Shown piece by piece: positions 47,950-56,880 of a DNA stretch of 64,000 nucleotides. The translations under genes and the position numbers were made by a program. Source of the stretch: Streptomyces lienomycini (GTDB lineage Bacteria > Actinomycetota > Actinomycetes > Streptomycetales > Streptomycetaceae); the NCBI RefSeq assembly GCF_027947595.1, contig NZ_CP116257.1, positions 1 to 64,000 on the forward strand. The letters run 5' to 3'. The notes beneath the pieces are model-generated. The model did not search any database. It worked only from the letters and a program-made list of their open reading frames with translations, and was not told the DNA's origin. Every line of letters begins with the position of its first letter. Positions within the stretch are counted from its first letter, which is position 1.

Positions 47950-48936
47950 ATGGACGCGTACGACACAGGCTCGCACGCCCGGCGGGGGCGCGACGGACGG
48001 GAGAGCCCGGTCGCGGCGGACGGCGGCGGCGAGACGGGGGCCGAGGAGACCGACGGGCCGGCCGAGCCCGCCGGGGCCGACGCGAGTGTAGGGACCGATG
48101 AGTCCGACGGGACCGGCGGGACCGGCGGGACCGACGAGTCCGGCGGGACTGATGAGCCCGACAGGCCTGACGGGACCGACGAGTCCGATGGCGCCCGTGA
48201 GTTCGTCGCGGCCGACAGTGCCGCGGACGGCCCCCCTGGCGCCGTCGCCGTCCCGGAGCCCCGTACCGGTGTCGCCGCGCTCTCCCCGCGCTACCAGGTC
48301 GGTGCCGTGGTCGCCCTCGCGGTGGTCGCGGTCGCCGTCTGCGCCCACATGGGCCTGGTGTTCCTGCACGTGGCCCCGTCCAACACGCTCACCAAGCAGC
48401 ACGGCGCCGCGGTGGACGAGTGGGTCTTCCCGGAGTTCGAACAGAACTGGAAGCTCTTCGCGCCCAACCCGCTCCAGCAGAACGTCTCGGTCCAGGTCCG
48501 TGCGGAGGTGAGCACGGCGGACGGCGAGATACGGACGACCGGCTGGTACGACCTGTCCGCCGAGGACGGCCGGGCCATCCGGGGCAATCCGCTGCCGAGC
48601 CACACCCAGCAGAACGAACTGCGCCGGGCCTGGGACTTCTTCGTCGCCACGCACGACTCCGACAACCGCCCGGTGGGGCTGAGGGGTGCGCTCTCCGAGA
48701 CGTACCTGCGGCGCATCGCGACCCTGCGCCTGGACCGGCACGAGGCCGCCGGGCCCGGCGGGGTCGTCGAGCGCGTCCAGTACCGCTCCCGGACCACCAA
48801 CGTGAAGCCGCCCCCGTGGAGCGGTGAGCAGGTCTCCGACCGGCCGGCCTACCGGGAGCTTCCCTGGTGGCCCGTGCCCCCGGACGGCGAGGACGGGAAC
48901 GGCGCCGAGGACGGGACCGAAGGGGGCGCCGCGTGA
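47950..48936 (+). CDS. DUF5819 family membrane protein
   Basis: The product has 328 residues. The first 115 are an acidic, Gly/Thr/Asp-rich disordered stretch with repeats of TDESDGT type. One membrane helix follows (VGAVVALAVVAVAVCAHMGL). The external domain carries the family motif EQNWKLFAPNPLQQN. Its stop overlaps the HTTM gene start by GTGA. DUF5819 and HTTM proteins commonly occur together. Their function is not established. Confidence 0.85.
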   Translation: MDAYDTGSHARRGRDGRESPVAADGGGETGAEETDGPAEPAGADASVGTDESDGTGGTGGTDESGGTDEPDRPDGTDESDGAREFVAADSAADGPPGAVAVPEPRTGVAALSPRYQVGAVVALAVVAVAVCAHMGLVFLHVAPSNTLTKQHGAAVDEWVFPEFEQNWKLFAPNPLQQNVSVQVRAEVSTADGEIRTTGWYDLSAEDGRAIRGNPLPSHTQQNELRRAWDFFVATHDSDNRPVGLRGALSETYLRRIATLRLDRHEAAGPGGVVERVQYRSRTTNVKPPPWSGEQVSDRPAYRELPWWPVPPDGEDGNGAEDGTEGGAA

Positions 48937-50228
48937 ACGGCATGGTCCTCTCGGTCTCCCGCGGCATCGCCCGTGTGACCGGTGCCGCGCTCGGCCCGTA
49001 CCAGACCGCGGTGGTCCGCATCGGCTTCGGCGCCACCTGGCTGCTGTTCCTGCTGCGCGAACTGCCCCACCGCGGCGAGCTGTACGGGCCCGACGGGCCC
49101 TGGGGACACGACCTCGCCGAGCAGCTGATCGCGGGCAACGGCGCCTTCACCGCGCTGATGTGGTCGGACGGACGGGCCTGGTTCGAGGCCGTGTACGCGC
49201 TCGCCCTCCTGAGCAGCCTGCTGCTCCTGCTGGGCTGGCGCACCCGGACCATGTCCGTGCTGTTCATGGTCGGGGTGCTCTCGCTGCAGAACCGCAGCGT
49301 CTTCATGGGGGACGGCGGGGACAACGTCCTGCACCTGATGAGCATCTACCTGGTGCTCACGCGGTGCGGCCGGGTGTGGTCGCTGGACGCGCGCAGGGAG
49401 CGGCGCGCGGTGGCGGCACGCGCGCGGGGCGAGAGGGTCGTGGACCGGGTCGGGCCGGTGCTGTGGTCCGTGTCCGGCTTCACGCTGCTCACCGTGACGC
49501 TGGCGGGCCGCCTGGACGGCGACTGGTTCGTCCCGGCGCTGCTGTGGGCGGTCTGGGTGTCGCTGGGGCTGTGGTGGGTCGTGGGGCGGGGCGCGGAGGG
49601 CGGCCAGCCGCGGATCCTGCTGGACGTGGTGACCAACGTCGTGCACAACGGCGCGCTGGTCGTGATCATGGCCGAGGCGTGTCTGATCTACGCGACCGCC
49701 GGCTGGTACAAGATCCAGGGATCGCGCTGGCAGGACGGCACGGCCGTCTACTACCCGCTGCAACTGGACTACTTCTCGCCGTGGCCCGCGCTCTCCGACG
49801 CGCTGGCCGCCGGCGGCACGATGGTCATGCTCATCACGTACGGAACGGTCGCCGTGCAGGTCGCCTTCCCGTTCACGCTGTTCAACCGGCGGGTCAAGAA
49901 CGTGCTGCTGGCCGTGATGATGACCGAGCACGCGGTGATCGCCGTGACGCTCGGGCTGCCGTTCTTCTCGCTGGCGATGATCGCCGCCGACGCGGTCTTC
50001 CTGCCGACCTCGTTCCTGCGCCGCCTCGGCGACCGGGCGGCACGCGCGCGTGGCCGGCTTCCGGGCCGACGACGGCCGACCGGGGCGCCGACCGGGGACG
50101 GAGACGGGGACGGCCGTACGGCGGTGGTGCCCGGGCCCAGGACCAAAACCGGGCGGGGCGGCGCGGCCGGGGCGGACGCGGGGGACGGCCAGGGCCCCGG
50201 GCACGCGCGCGTAGGCTTCCGGCCATGA
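48933..50228 (+). CDS. HTTM domain membrane protein
   Basis: This 431-residue, multi-pass protein has about seven to nine membrane helices. It belongs to the HTTM family, related to the membrane part of vitamin K-dependent gamma-carboxylase (motifs GFGATWLLFLLRELPHRGE, the stretch LSLQNRSVFMGDGGD and SPWPALSD). The last 70 residues are a Gly/Arg-rich tail. Start and stop overlap both neighbours (GTGA and ATGA), so DUF5819, HTTM and trmH form one operon. Confidence 0.88.
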   Translation: MNGMVLSVSRGIARVTGAALGPYQTAVVRIGFGATWLLFLLRELPHRGELYGPDGPWGHDLAEQLIAGNGAFTALMWSDGRAWFEAVYALALLSSLLLLLGWRTRTMSVLFMVGVLSLQNRSVFMGDGGDNVLHLMSIYLVLTRCGRVWSLDARRERRAVAARARGERVVDRVGPVLWSVSGFTLLTVTLAGRLDGDWFVPALLWAVWVSLGLWWVVGRGAEGGQPRILLDVVTNVVHNGALVVIMAEACLIYATAGWYKIQGSRWQDGTAVYYPLQLDYFSPWPALSDALAAGGTMVMLITYGTVAVQVAFPFTLFNRRVKNVLLAVMMTEHAVIAVTLGLPFFSLAMIAADAVFLPTSFLRRLGDRAARARGRLPGRRRPTGAPTGDGDGDGRTAVVPGPRTKTGRGGAAGADAGDGQGPGHARVGFRP

Positions 50229-50986
50229 CCGATCTCGACCTGCCGGTCGCCTGGCGCCGGTACGCCGAGCGGTGCGTGCTGCTGGACGGCTTCCACGCGC
50301 TCAAGCACGCGCTGCGCTTCGGCGCGGAGGTGCCGGTGGCCGTCACCAGCGACCGCGCGGGTGCCCTGGCGCTCGCCGACGAGCTGGCGCCCGACGTACG
50401 TGAGGCGCTGGAGGGCCTGCTGACCGGGGTGTCGCGGGAGGCGTACGCGTCGGTCGTCGCCCGGCCGCACCCCACCGCGGTGGCCGCCCTGGCCGTACGG
50501 CCCTCGCGGGAGGCCGGCCTGGAAGCGCTGGCGTGCCTGCCCCGCCGTGCCCCCGTGGTCGTCCTCGACCAGCCGCGCAACCTCGGCAACGCGGGGGCGG
50601 TGATCCGGCTGGCCGCCGGTTTCGGGGCGACCGGCGTGGTCACGACGGGGACGCTCGACCCCTGGCATCCCGCGGTGGTGCGGGGCGGGGCGGGGCTGCA
50701 CTTCGCGACCGCCGTGGAGCGGCTGGAGGTCGGGGAACTGCCGCCGGGGCCGGTGTTCGCGCTGGATCCGGAGGGCGAGGACATCCGCGGGGTGCGACTC
50801 CCGGACGACGCGCTGCTGGCGTTCGGCTCCGAGCGCGGCGGGTTGTCGCGCGAGCTGCGCGCGCGGGCCGACCGGCTGGTGGCGCTGCCGATGCGCCCCC
50901 AGGTCTCCAGCTACAACCTCGCGACCAGTGTGGCCATGACGCTGTACCACTGGAGCGCCACCGGGGGCGCGGTCCGCACTCCCTAG
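50225..50986 (+). CDS. TrmH/SpoU family RNA 2'-O-methyltransferase
   Basis: The product has 253 residues. SPOUT motifs are VVLDQPRNLGNAGAVIRLAA (motif 1), FGSERGGLS (motif 2) and LPMRPQVSSYNLATSVAMTL (motif 3), which make the SAM-binding knot. It probably methylates a tRNA or rRNA ribose. The substrate position cannot be read from sequence. The stop codon TAG shares a CTAG palindrome with the stop of the converging paaN gene. Confidence 0.92.
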   Translation: MTDLDLPVAWRRYAERCVLLDGFHALKHALRFGAEVPVAVTSDRAGALALADELAPDVREALEGLLTGVSREAYASVVARPHPTAVAALAVRPSREAGLEALACLPRRAPVVVLDQPRNLGNAGAVIRLAAGFGATGVVTTGTLDPWHPAVVRGGAGLHFATAVERLEVGELPPGPVFALDPEGEDIRGVRLPDDALLAFGSERGGLSRELRARADRLVALPMRPQVSSYNLATSVAMTLYHWSATGGAVRTP

Positions 50987-52674
50987 GCCTGCCGGCGGAC
51001 CTCCACCACCCGGAAGCGGTTGGCCACGAACGCGCCGTCGCACAGGGCGGCGTTGGCCGCCGGGTTGCCGCCGGAGCCGTGGAAGTCGGAGAAGGCGGCC
51101 GTCTGGTTGACGTACACCCCGCCGGTGAGGTTGAGGGAGAGCTGGGCGGCCTCCTCCAGGCACACCTCCTGGACGGCCTCCTCGACCTGCGGGTCGGTCG
51201 TGTACGCGCCCACCGTCATCGCGCCCTTCTCGCGGACGCTGCGGCGCAGCAGGTCCAGGGCGTGGGCGGCGGAGTCGACGGCGACGGCGAAGGAGACGGG
51301 GCCGAAGCACTCGCTGGTGTAGGCGGCCTCGTCGTCGGGCTTGGCGCCGTCCAGCCTGACGATCACCGGGGTGCGCACCACCGCGTCCGGGAAGTCCGGG
51401 TGGGTGATCTCGCGGGAGGCGAGGGCGACCTCACCGAGGCCGGCGGCTGCCTCCAGGCGGGCCTTGACGTCCGGGTTGACGATGGCGCCCAGCAGGGCGT
51501 TCGCGCGGGCGTCGTCGCCGAGGAGGCCGTCGACGGCGCGGGCCAGGTCGGCGGTCACCTCGTCGTAGGTCTTGTGGCCCTGGTCGGTGCCGATGCCCTC
51601 GCGGGGGATCAGCAGGTTCTGCGGGGTGGTGCACATCTGGCCGCTGTAGAGGGAGAGCGAGAAGGCCAGGTTGGCGAGCATGCCCTGGTAGTCGTCGGTC
51701 GACTCGACGATCACGGTGTTGACGCCGGCCTTCTCCGTGAAGACCTGGGCCTGGCGGGCGTTGGCCTCCAGCCAGTCGCCGAAGGCGGTGGACCCGGTGT
51801 AGTCGATGATCCGGATCTCGGGGCGGGTGGCGAGGGTCTTGGCGATGCCCTCGCCGGGGCGCTCGGCGGCCAGCGCGACCAGGTTCGGGTCGAAGCCCGC
51901 CTCGCTGAGGACGTCGCGGGCGACCTGGACGGTGAGCGCGAGCGGCAGCACCGCGCGGGGGTGGGGCTTGACGAGGACCGCGTTGCCGGTGGCGAGGGAG
52001 GCGAACAGGCCCGGGTAGCCGTTCCAGGTTGGGAAGGTGTTGCAGCCGACGACCAGGCCGATGCCCCGGGGGACCGGTGTGAACTGCTTGGTGAGCGCGA
52101 GCGGGTCGCGTTTGCCCTGCGGCTTGGTCCACTCCGCGGTGTCGGGCGTGCGGGACTGCTCCACGTACGCGTAGGCCACGGCCTCCATGCCGCGGTCCTG
52201 GGCGTGCGGGCCGCCCGCCTGGAAGGCCATCATGAAGGCCTGGCCGGAGGTGTGCATGACCGCCTGCGCGAACTCCATCGTCCGGTCCGCGATCCGCCGC
52301 AGGATCTCCAGGCAGACCATCGCCCGCAGCTCCGCGCCCGCGTCCCGCCACGCCCTCTGGCCGGTCCTCATGGCGGGCAGTAGCACGTCGAGGTCCGCGT
52401 GCGGATACTCCACGCCCAGCTCCACGCCGTACGGGGAGACCTCGCCGCCGACCCAGCCGTCGGTGCCGGGCTGGCCGAGGTCGAGGCGGGTGCCGTGCAG
52501 GGCGTCGAAGGCGGCCTTGCCCGCCGCCATGTCCAGGCTGCCGTTCTCCCCGTAGGCCTTGGGGTGCTCGGGGTGGGGGGACCAGTACGCGCGCGTGCGG
52601 ATCGTCTCCAGCGCCAGGTCCAGGGTCGGCCGGTGCTGGGCGATCAGCTGGTGTGCGGTGAGTTCGGCGGCCAT
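50983..52674 (-). CDS. paaN: Phenylacetic acid degradation protein PaaN (aldehyde dehydrogenase)
   Basis: PaaN acts after ring opening in phenylacetyl-CoA catabolism as an aldehyde dehydrogenase of the PaaN/PaaZ type. The ATG at 52674 follows GAGGAG and gives 563 residues. ALDH features include GCNTFPTWNGYPGLFASLAT, the catalytic Cys in YSGQMCTTPQNLLIP, a glutamate segment FTEKAGVNTVIVE, and GGVYVNQTAAFSDFHGSGG. It is transcribed divergently from paaH across a 200-base promoter region. Confidence 0.9.
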   Translation of the reverse strand: MAAELTAHQLIAQHRPTLDLALETIRTRAYWSPHPEHPKAYGENGSLDMAAGKAAFDALHGTRLDLGQPGTDGWVGGEVSPYGVELGVEYPHADLDVLLPAMRTGQRAWRDAGAELRAMVCLEILRRIADRTMEFAQAVMHTSGQAFMMAFQAGGPHAQDRGMEAVAYAYVEQSRTPDTAEWTKPQGKRDPLALTKQFTPVPRGIGLVVGCNTFPTWNGYPGLFASLATGNAVLVKPHPRAVLPLALTVQVARDVLSEAGFDPNLVALAAERPGEGIAKTLATRPEIRIIDYTGSTAFGDWLEANARQAQVFTEKAGVNTVIVESTDDYQGMLANLAFSLSLYSGQMCTTPQNLLIPREGIGTDQGHKTYDEVTADLARAVDGLLGDDARANALLGAIVNPDVKARLEAAAGLGEVALASREITHPDFPDAVVRTPVIVRLDGAKPDDEAAYTSECFGPVSFAVAVDSAAHALDLLRRSVREKGAMTVGAYTTDPQVEEAVQEVCLEEAAQLSLNLTGGVYVNQTAAFSDFHGSGGNPAANAALCDGAFVANRFRVVEVRRQA

Positions 52675-52806
52675 GCGGGACCAACTCCTCGTCGTCGAGT
52701 GCGTGGACCTGGGGGAAATCTGGGCAGGAAGGTCAAAAGGTGTGGCGCGCAGCGCCTCGGGCAGGGTGGTGGTGGGCGACGGGTGGGCGGACACGGCTAG
52801 AGTAAC

Positions 52807-52820
52807 CGAACGATCGGTCG
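52807..52820. promoter_or_regulatory. PaaR-type operator in the paaN-paaH divergent promoter
   Basis: CGAACGATCGGTCG matches the described PaaR box CNAACGNNCGTTNG at all but one fixed position and lies between the two divergent genes. A related sequence occurs upstream of bkdA. Confidence 0.6.
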
Positions 52821-52874
52821 GGACAAGGGGGACCGCCGCATCTGTGGAAAACCCCGTGCGGGAGGATCGCGCAC

Positions 52875-54392
52875 ATGACAGCACTCGACCTCAGCAGCCC
52901 CGTGGCCGTCGTCGGCACCGGCACCATGGGCCAGGGCATCGCCCAGGTGGCGCTGGTCGCGGGCCATCCCGTGCGGCTGTACGACGCCGCCCCCGGACGG
53001 GCCCGGGAAGCGGCCGACGCGATCGGCGCCCGGCTCGACCGGCTCGTCGAGAAGAAACGCCTCACCGGTACCGAACGGGACGCCGCCCGCTCCCGGCTGA
53101 CGTCCGCCGACACCCTCGCCGGCCTCGCGGGTTGCGCGCTGGTGGTCGAGGCGGTCGTGGAGCGGCTGGACGTCAAGCAGGAGCTGTTCCGCGCTTTGGA
53201 GGACGTCGTCGGCGACGCCTGCCTGCTCGCCACCAACACCTCCTCCCTGTCCGTCACCGCCGTCGGTGGCGCGCTGCGCGTCCCCGGCCGCTTCGTCGGC
53301 CTGCACTTCTTCAACCCCGCGCCGCTGCTCCCGCTGGTGGAGGTGGTCTCCGGGGCCGCGACCGACCCCGCGTCGGCCACGCGCGCGTACGAGACGGCCC
53401 GCGCCTGGGGCAAGACCCCGGTCGCCTGCGCCGACACCCCCGGCTTCATCGTCAACCGCGTCGCCCGGCCCTTCTACGCCGAGGCCTTCGCCGTCCACGA
53501 GGAGCGGGGTGCCGACCCGGCCACCATCGACGCCGTGCTGCGGGAGTCCGGCGGCTTCAGGATGGGCGCCTTCGAGCTGACCGACCTCATCGGGCAGGAC
53601 GTCAACGAGTCCGTCACGCACTCCGTGTGGCGGTCGTTCTTCCACGACGTGCGGTTCGCGCCGTCCCTCGCCCAGCGCCGCCTGGTCGAGTCCGGCCGGC
53701 TCGGCCGCAAGAGCGGACAGGGCTGGTACGACTACCGGGATGGCGCCGAGCGCCCGGCGCCGCACACCGCCGGACCGGCCGAGGCGCCCGCGTACGTCGT
53801 CGTCGAGGGCGGCCTGGGCCCGGCCGCCGAGCTGGTCGCGCTGATCCGTGAGGCGGGCATCGAGGTCGGCGAGGAGGAGGGAGGCACCGACGGGTCGCTC
53901 GTGCTGCCCGGCGGCGGACGGCTCCGCCTCACCGACGGGCGGACCTCGGTCGAGCTGGGCGGTGTCGTCCACTTCGACCTCGCCCTCGACTACCGGCGGG
54001 CCACCCGGATCGCCCTCGCCCCGGCCGCGACCACCCCGCCCCACGCCCTCGCCGAGGCCACCGGCCTCTTCCAGGCGCTCGGCAAGGAGGTCAGCGTCGT
54101 CGGCGACGTGCCCGGCATGATCGTGGCGCGCACGGTCGCGCGGATCGTCGACCTTGCCTTCGACGCGGTCGACCGGGGCGTGGCCTCCGCGGCGGACGTC
54201 GACACGGCCATGCGCCTCGGTGTGAACTACCCGCTCGGGCCCGTCGAGTGGGGCCGCGGGCTGGGACTCCGGTGGGTGTACGAGCTCCTCGCCGACCTGC
54301 GGGACCTCGACCCCTCCGGCCGCCACGCCCCGTCCCTCGCGCTCCACCGCCACACGCAGGCCGCCGAGGCACAGGAGGACACCCCCTCATGA
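52875..54392 (+). CDS. paaH: 3-hydroxyacyl-CoA dehydrogenase PaaH
   Basis: The enzyme oxidises 3-hydroxyadipyl-CoA or related acyl-CoAs with NAD. The 505 residues contain a Rossmann domain (VVGTGTMGQGIAQVAL), the catalytic motif LHFFNPAPLLPLVEVV and the C-terminal dehydrogenase domain (TPGFIVNRVARPFYAEA). A further, incomplete C-terminal domain repeat follows (LGVNYPLGPVEWGRGLGLRW). This duplication is typical of PaaH. GGGAGGA precedes the ATG. Its stop overlaps the TetR gene start (ATGA). Confidence 0.92.
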   Translation: MTALDLSSPVAVVGTGTMGQGIAQVALVAGHPVRLYDAAPGRAREAADAIGARLDRLVEKKRLTGTERDAARSRLTSADTLAGLAGCALVVEAVVERLDVKQELFRALEDVVGDACLLATNTSSLSVTAVGGALRVPGRFVGLHFFNPAPLLPLVEVVSGAATDPASATRAYETARAWGKTPVACADTPGFIVNRVARPFYAEAFAVHEERGADPATIDAVLRESGGFRMGAFELTDLIGQDVNESVTHSVWRSFFHDVRFAPSLAQRRLVESGRLGRKSGQGWYDYRDGAERPAPHTAGPAEAPAYVVVEGGLGPAAELVALIREAGIEVGEEEGGTDGSLVLPGGGRLRLTDGRTSVELGGVVHFDLALDYRRATRIALAPAATTPPHALAEATGLFQALGKEVSVVGDVPGMIVARTVARIVDLAFDAVDRGVASAADVDTAMRLGVNYPLGPVEWGRGLGLRWVYELLADLRDLDPSGRHAPSLALHRHTQAAEAQEDTPS

Positions 54393-55000
54393 CCACCGCC
54401 AAGCGCGACACGTACACGCCCGAGACGCTGCTGTCGGTCGCCGTGCAGGTCTTCATCGAGCGCGGCTACGACGGCACCTCCATGGAGCATCTGTCCAAGG
54501 CGGCGGGGATCTCCAAGTCGTCGATATACCACCACGTCAGTGGCAAGGAGGAGCTGCTGCGCCGGGCCGTGAGCCGGGCCCTGGACGAACTGTTCGGGAT
54601 CCTCGACGAGGAGCACGCGCGCGAGGGGTCCGCCGCCGAGCGCCTGGAGTACGTCGTGCGGCGCATGGTCGAGGTGCTCATGGCGGAGCTGCCCTATGTG
54701 ACGCTGCTGCTGCGGGTGCGCGGCAACACCGGCACCGAGCGGTGGGCGCTGGAGCGGCGGCGCGCGTTCGACCACCGGGTCGCCGCCCTGCTCAAGGACG
54801 CGGCCGCCGAGGGGGACGTGCGCGCGGACGTGGAGGTGCGGCTCGCGACGCGCCTGGTCTTCGGCATGATCAACTCGATCGTCGAGTGGTACCGGCCCGA
54901 GGGCCCCGACGGCCGGAGCGGCGCGGGCGGCGCGGGCGAGCGCGAGGTGGTCGACGCGGTGGCGCGGCTGGTGTTCGGCGGGCTGCGCAAGGCGTCCTGA
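54389..55000 (+). CDS. TetR family regulator (PaaR-like)
   Basis: This 203-residue repressor has an N-terminal HTH (residues about 10-60: LLSVAVQVFIERGYDGTSME, SKAAGISKSSIYHHVSGKEE). The C-terminal ligand-binding domain is all-helical. It overlaps the paaH stop and so is coexpressed with it. Its likely targets are the palindromes at 52807 and 55642. The effector is probably an aryl- or acyl-CoA such as phenylacetyl-CoA, as for PaaR; this is inferred from the context. Confidence 0.88.
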   Translation: MTTAKRDTYTPETLLSVAVQVFIERGYDGTSMEHLSKAAGISKSSIYHHVSGKEELLRRAVSRALDELFGILDEEHAREGSAAERLEYVVRRMVEVLMAELPYVTLLLRVRGNTGTERWALERRRAFDHRVAALLKDAAAEGDVRADVEVRLATRLVFGMINSIVEWYRPEGPDGRSGAGGAGEREVVDAVARLVFGGLRKAS

Positions 55001-55023
55001 GCGGCACCGGAGGAGTGGGGCGG

Positions 55024-55538
55024 TCAGCCCTGCGGTTCGAGGTCCTCGGTCTCGAAGACCAGCAGCGTGCGGGTGCTGAGCACCTCCGGGATGGCCTGGA
55101 GGCGGCTGAGCACCAGCTCGCGCAGGGCCCGGTTGTCCGGGGTGTGCACCAGCAGCAGCACGTCGAAGTCGCCGCCCACCAGGGCGATGTGCGACGCCCC
55201 GGGCAGCTTCCGCAGCTCGGCCCGGACCGTGCGCCAGGAGTTCTGGACGATCTTCAGGGTGATGTACGCCGACGTGCCGTGTCCCGCGCGCTCGTGGTCG
55301 ACGCGGGCGCCGAAACCGCGGATGACGCCGTCCTCGACGAGCCGGTTGATGCGTGCGTAGGCGTTCGCGCGCGAGACGTGCACCCGCTCCGCGACCGACC
55401 TTATGGAGGCGCGGCCGTCCGCCTGGAGCATGCGCAGGATGTCCTGGTCGATGGCGTCCAGCGGGCGCGGCGGCGGGGGCCCGGCCTCGTCCGGGCCCGC
55501 GGCCCCTCGGGGCGATCGGCCATTTGTTCAGACGCCAC
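55024..55538 (-). CDS. Lrp/AsnC family regulator with an apparent frameshift (BkdR-like)
   Basis: The C-terminal 135 residues (MLQADGRASIRSVAERVHVS onward) contain most of the HTH and the RAM domain (AYITLKIVQNSWRTVRAEL), but the frame continues upstream in natural sequence (RPLDAIDQDILR) with no start codon before a stop. The frame one base away has a good GTG start at 55538, GGGGAAGG upstream, and reads VASEQMADRPEG. One indel at about 55490-55515, in a G/C run, joins them into a typical Lrp of about 170 residues. It lies divergent to bkdA and probably controls it. Confidence 0.82.
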
Positions 55539-55578
55539 GTGCCCCCGCCTTCCCCTGATGGACGTACTGCGTCCATCT

Positions 55579-55610
55579 CAGGCTGTGGAGAACCGTTTGT
55601 CCACAGCCTG
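55579..55610. promoter_or_regulatory. Inverted repeat and DnaA boxes in the bkd promoter region
   Basis: CAGGCTGTGGA (55579-55589) and TCCACAGCCTG (55600-55610) are perfectly complementary with a 10-base gap. The right arm contains most of a consensus DnaA box TTGTCCACA at 55597-55605, and the left part of a reverse box TGTGGAGAA at 55584. It may be the operator of the divergent Lrp-type regulator, a DnaA-binding pair, or both. Confidence 0.5.
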
Positions 55611-55641
55611 GGGCCGCGTGTAGCCAAAATGTGCCGACGAC

Positions 55642-55655
55642 CGAACAATCGGTAG
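55642..55655. promoter_or_regulatory. Second PaaR-like box upstream of bkdA
   Basis: CGAACAATCGGTAG differs at two positions from the copy at 52807-52820 and at two from the PaaR consensus. It lies 58 bases before the bkdA start. Confidence 0.45.
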
Positions 55656-55713
55656 GTGAGGCCCGTCACACCCGTGGCGAGCCCAGAGCCGTCTCCCACG
55701 AGGAGGTGCCGTC

Positions 55714-56880
55714 ATGACGGTCATGGAGCAGCGGGGCGCGTACCGGCCCACACCGCCGCCCGCCTGGCAGCCCCGTACCGACCCCGCGCCGCTGCTGCCC
55801 GACCCGGAGCCGTACCGCGTCCTCGGCACGAAGGCCGCGGACCGCGTCGACGCCGGGCTGCTGCGCACGCTGTACGCCCGGCTGGTGCGCGGCCGGCGCT
55901 ACAACGCGCAGGCCACGGCGCTGACCAAGCAGGGCCGGTTGGCCGTCTACCCCTCCAGCACCGGCCAGGAGGCGTGCGAGATCGCCGCCGCGCTGGCCCT
56001 GGAGGAGCGCGACTGGCTCTTCCCCAGCTACCGCGACACCCTCGCGGTCGTCTCCCGCGGTGTCGACCCCGTCGAGGCCCTCACCCTGCTGCGCGGCGAC
56101 CGGCACACCGGCTACGACCCCTACGAGCACCGGGTCGCGCCCCTGTCCACGCCGCTCGCCACCCAGCTGCCGCACGCCGTGGGTCTCGCCCACGCCGCCC
56201 GCCTCAAGGGCGACGACGTGGTCGCGCTGGCCATGGTCGGCGACGGCGGCACCAGCGAGGGCGACTTCCACGAGGCGCTGAACTTCGCCGCCGTCTGGCG
56301 GGCCCCGGTCGTCTTCCTGGTCCAGAACAACGGCTTCGCGATCTCCGTCCCCCTCGACAAGCAGACCGCCGCCCCGTCGCTGGCCCACAAGGCCGTCGGC
56401 TACGGGATGCCCGGCCGCCTGGTCGACGGCAACGACGCCGCCGCGGTGCACGAGGTCCTGTCCGACGCCGTACGCCACGCGCGCGCGGGTGGCGGTCCCA
56501 CACTGGTGGAGGCGGTGACGTACCGCGTCGACGCGCACACCAACGCCGACGACGCCACGCGCTACCGGGGCGACGCCGAGGTGGAGACCTGGCGCCGGCA
56601 CGACCCGGTCGAGCTGCTGGAGCGGGAGCTGACCGAGCGCGGCCTGCTCGACGAGGACGCCGTACGTGCCGCCCGCGAGGACGCCGAGGCCATGGCCGCC
56701 GACCTGCGCGCCCGCATGAACGAGGACCCGGACCTCGACCCGCTGGAGCTGTTCGACCACGTCTACGCCGAGCCCACGCCACAGCTGCGCGAGCAGCGGG
56801 AACGGCTGTGCGCGGAGCTGGAGGCCGAGGCCGAGGCGGGGGACCAGCCCGCCGGGACGCGGGACGGGGGACACCGATGA
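55714..56880 (+). CDS. bkdA: Branched-chain 2-oxoacid dehydrogenase E1 alpha
   Basis: The thiamine-dependent alpha subunit decarboxylates branched 2-oxoacids from valine, leucine and isoleucine. In Streptomyces this feeds branched starter units for fatty acids and polyketides. The thiamine-diphosphate motif runs from MVGDGGTSEGDFHEALNFAA to VQNNGFAISVP. Length is 388 residues. GAGGAGGTG lies upstream of the ATG. The stop overlaps bkdB by ATGA. Confidence 0.94.
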   Translation: MTVMEQRGAYRPTPPPAWQPRTDPAPLLPDPEPYRVLGTKAADRVDAGLLRTLYARLVRGRRYNAQATALTKQGRLAVYPSSTGQEACEIAAALALEERDWLFPSYRDTLAVVSRGVDPVEALTLLRGDRHTGYDPYEHRVAPLSTPLATQLPHAVGLAHAARLKGDDVVALAMVGDGGTSEGDFHEALNFAAVWRAPVVFLVQNNGFAISVPLDKQTAAPSLAHKAVGYGMPGRLVDGNDAAAVHEVLSDAVRHARAGGGPTLVEAVTYRVDAHTNADDATRYRGDAEVETWRRHDPVELLERELTERGLLDEDAVRAAREDAEAMAADLRARMNEDPDLDPLELFDHVYAEPTPQLREQRERLCAELEAEAEAGDQPAGTRDGGHR

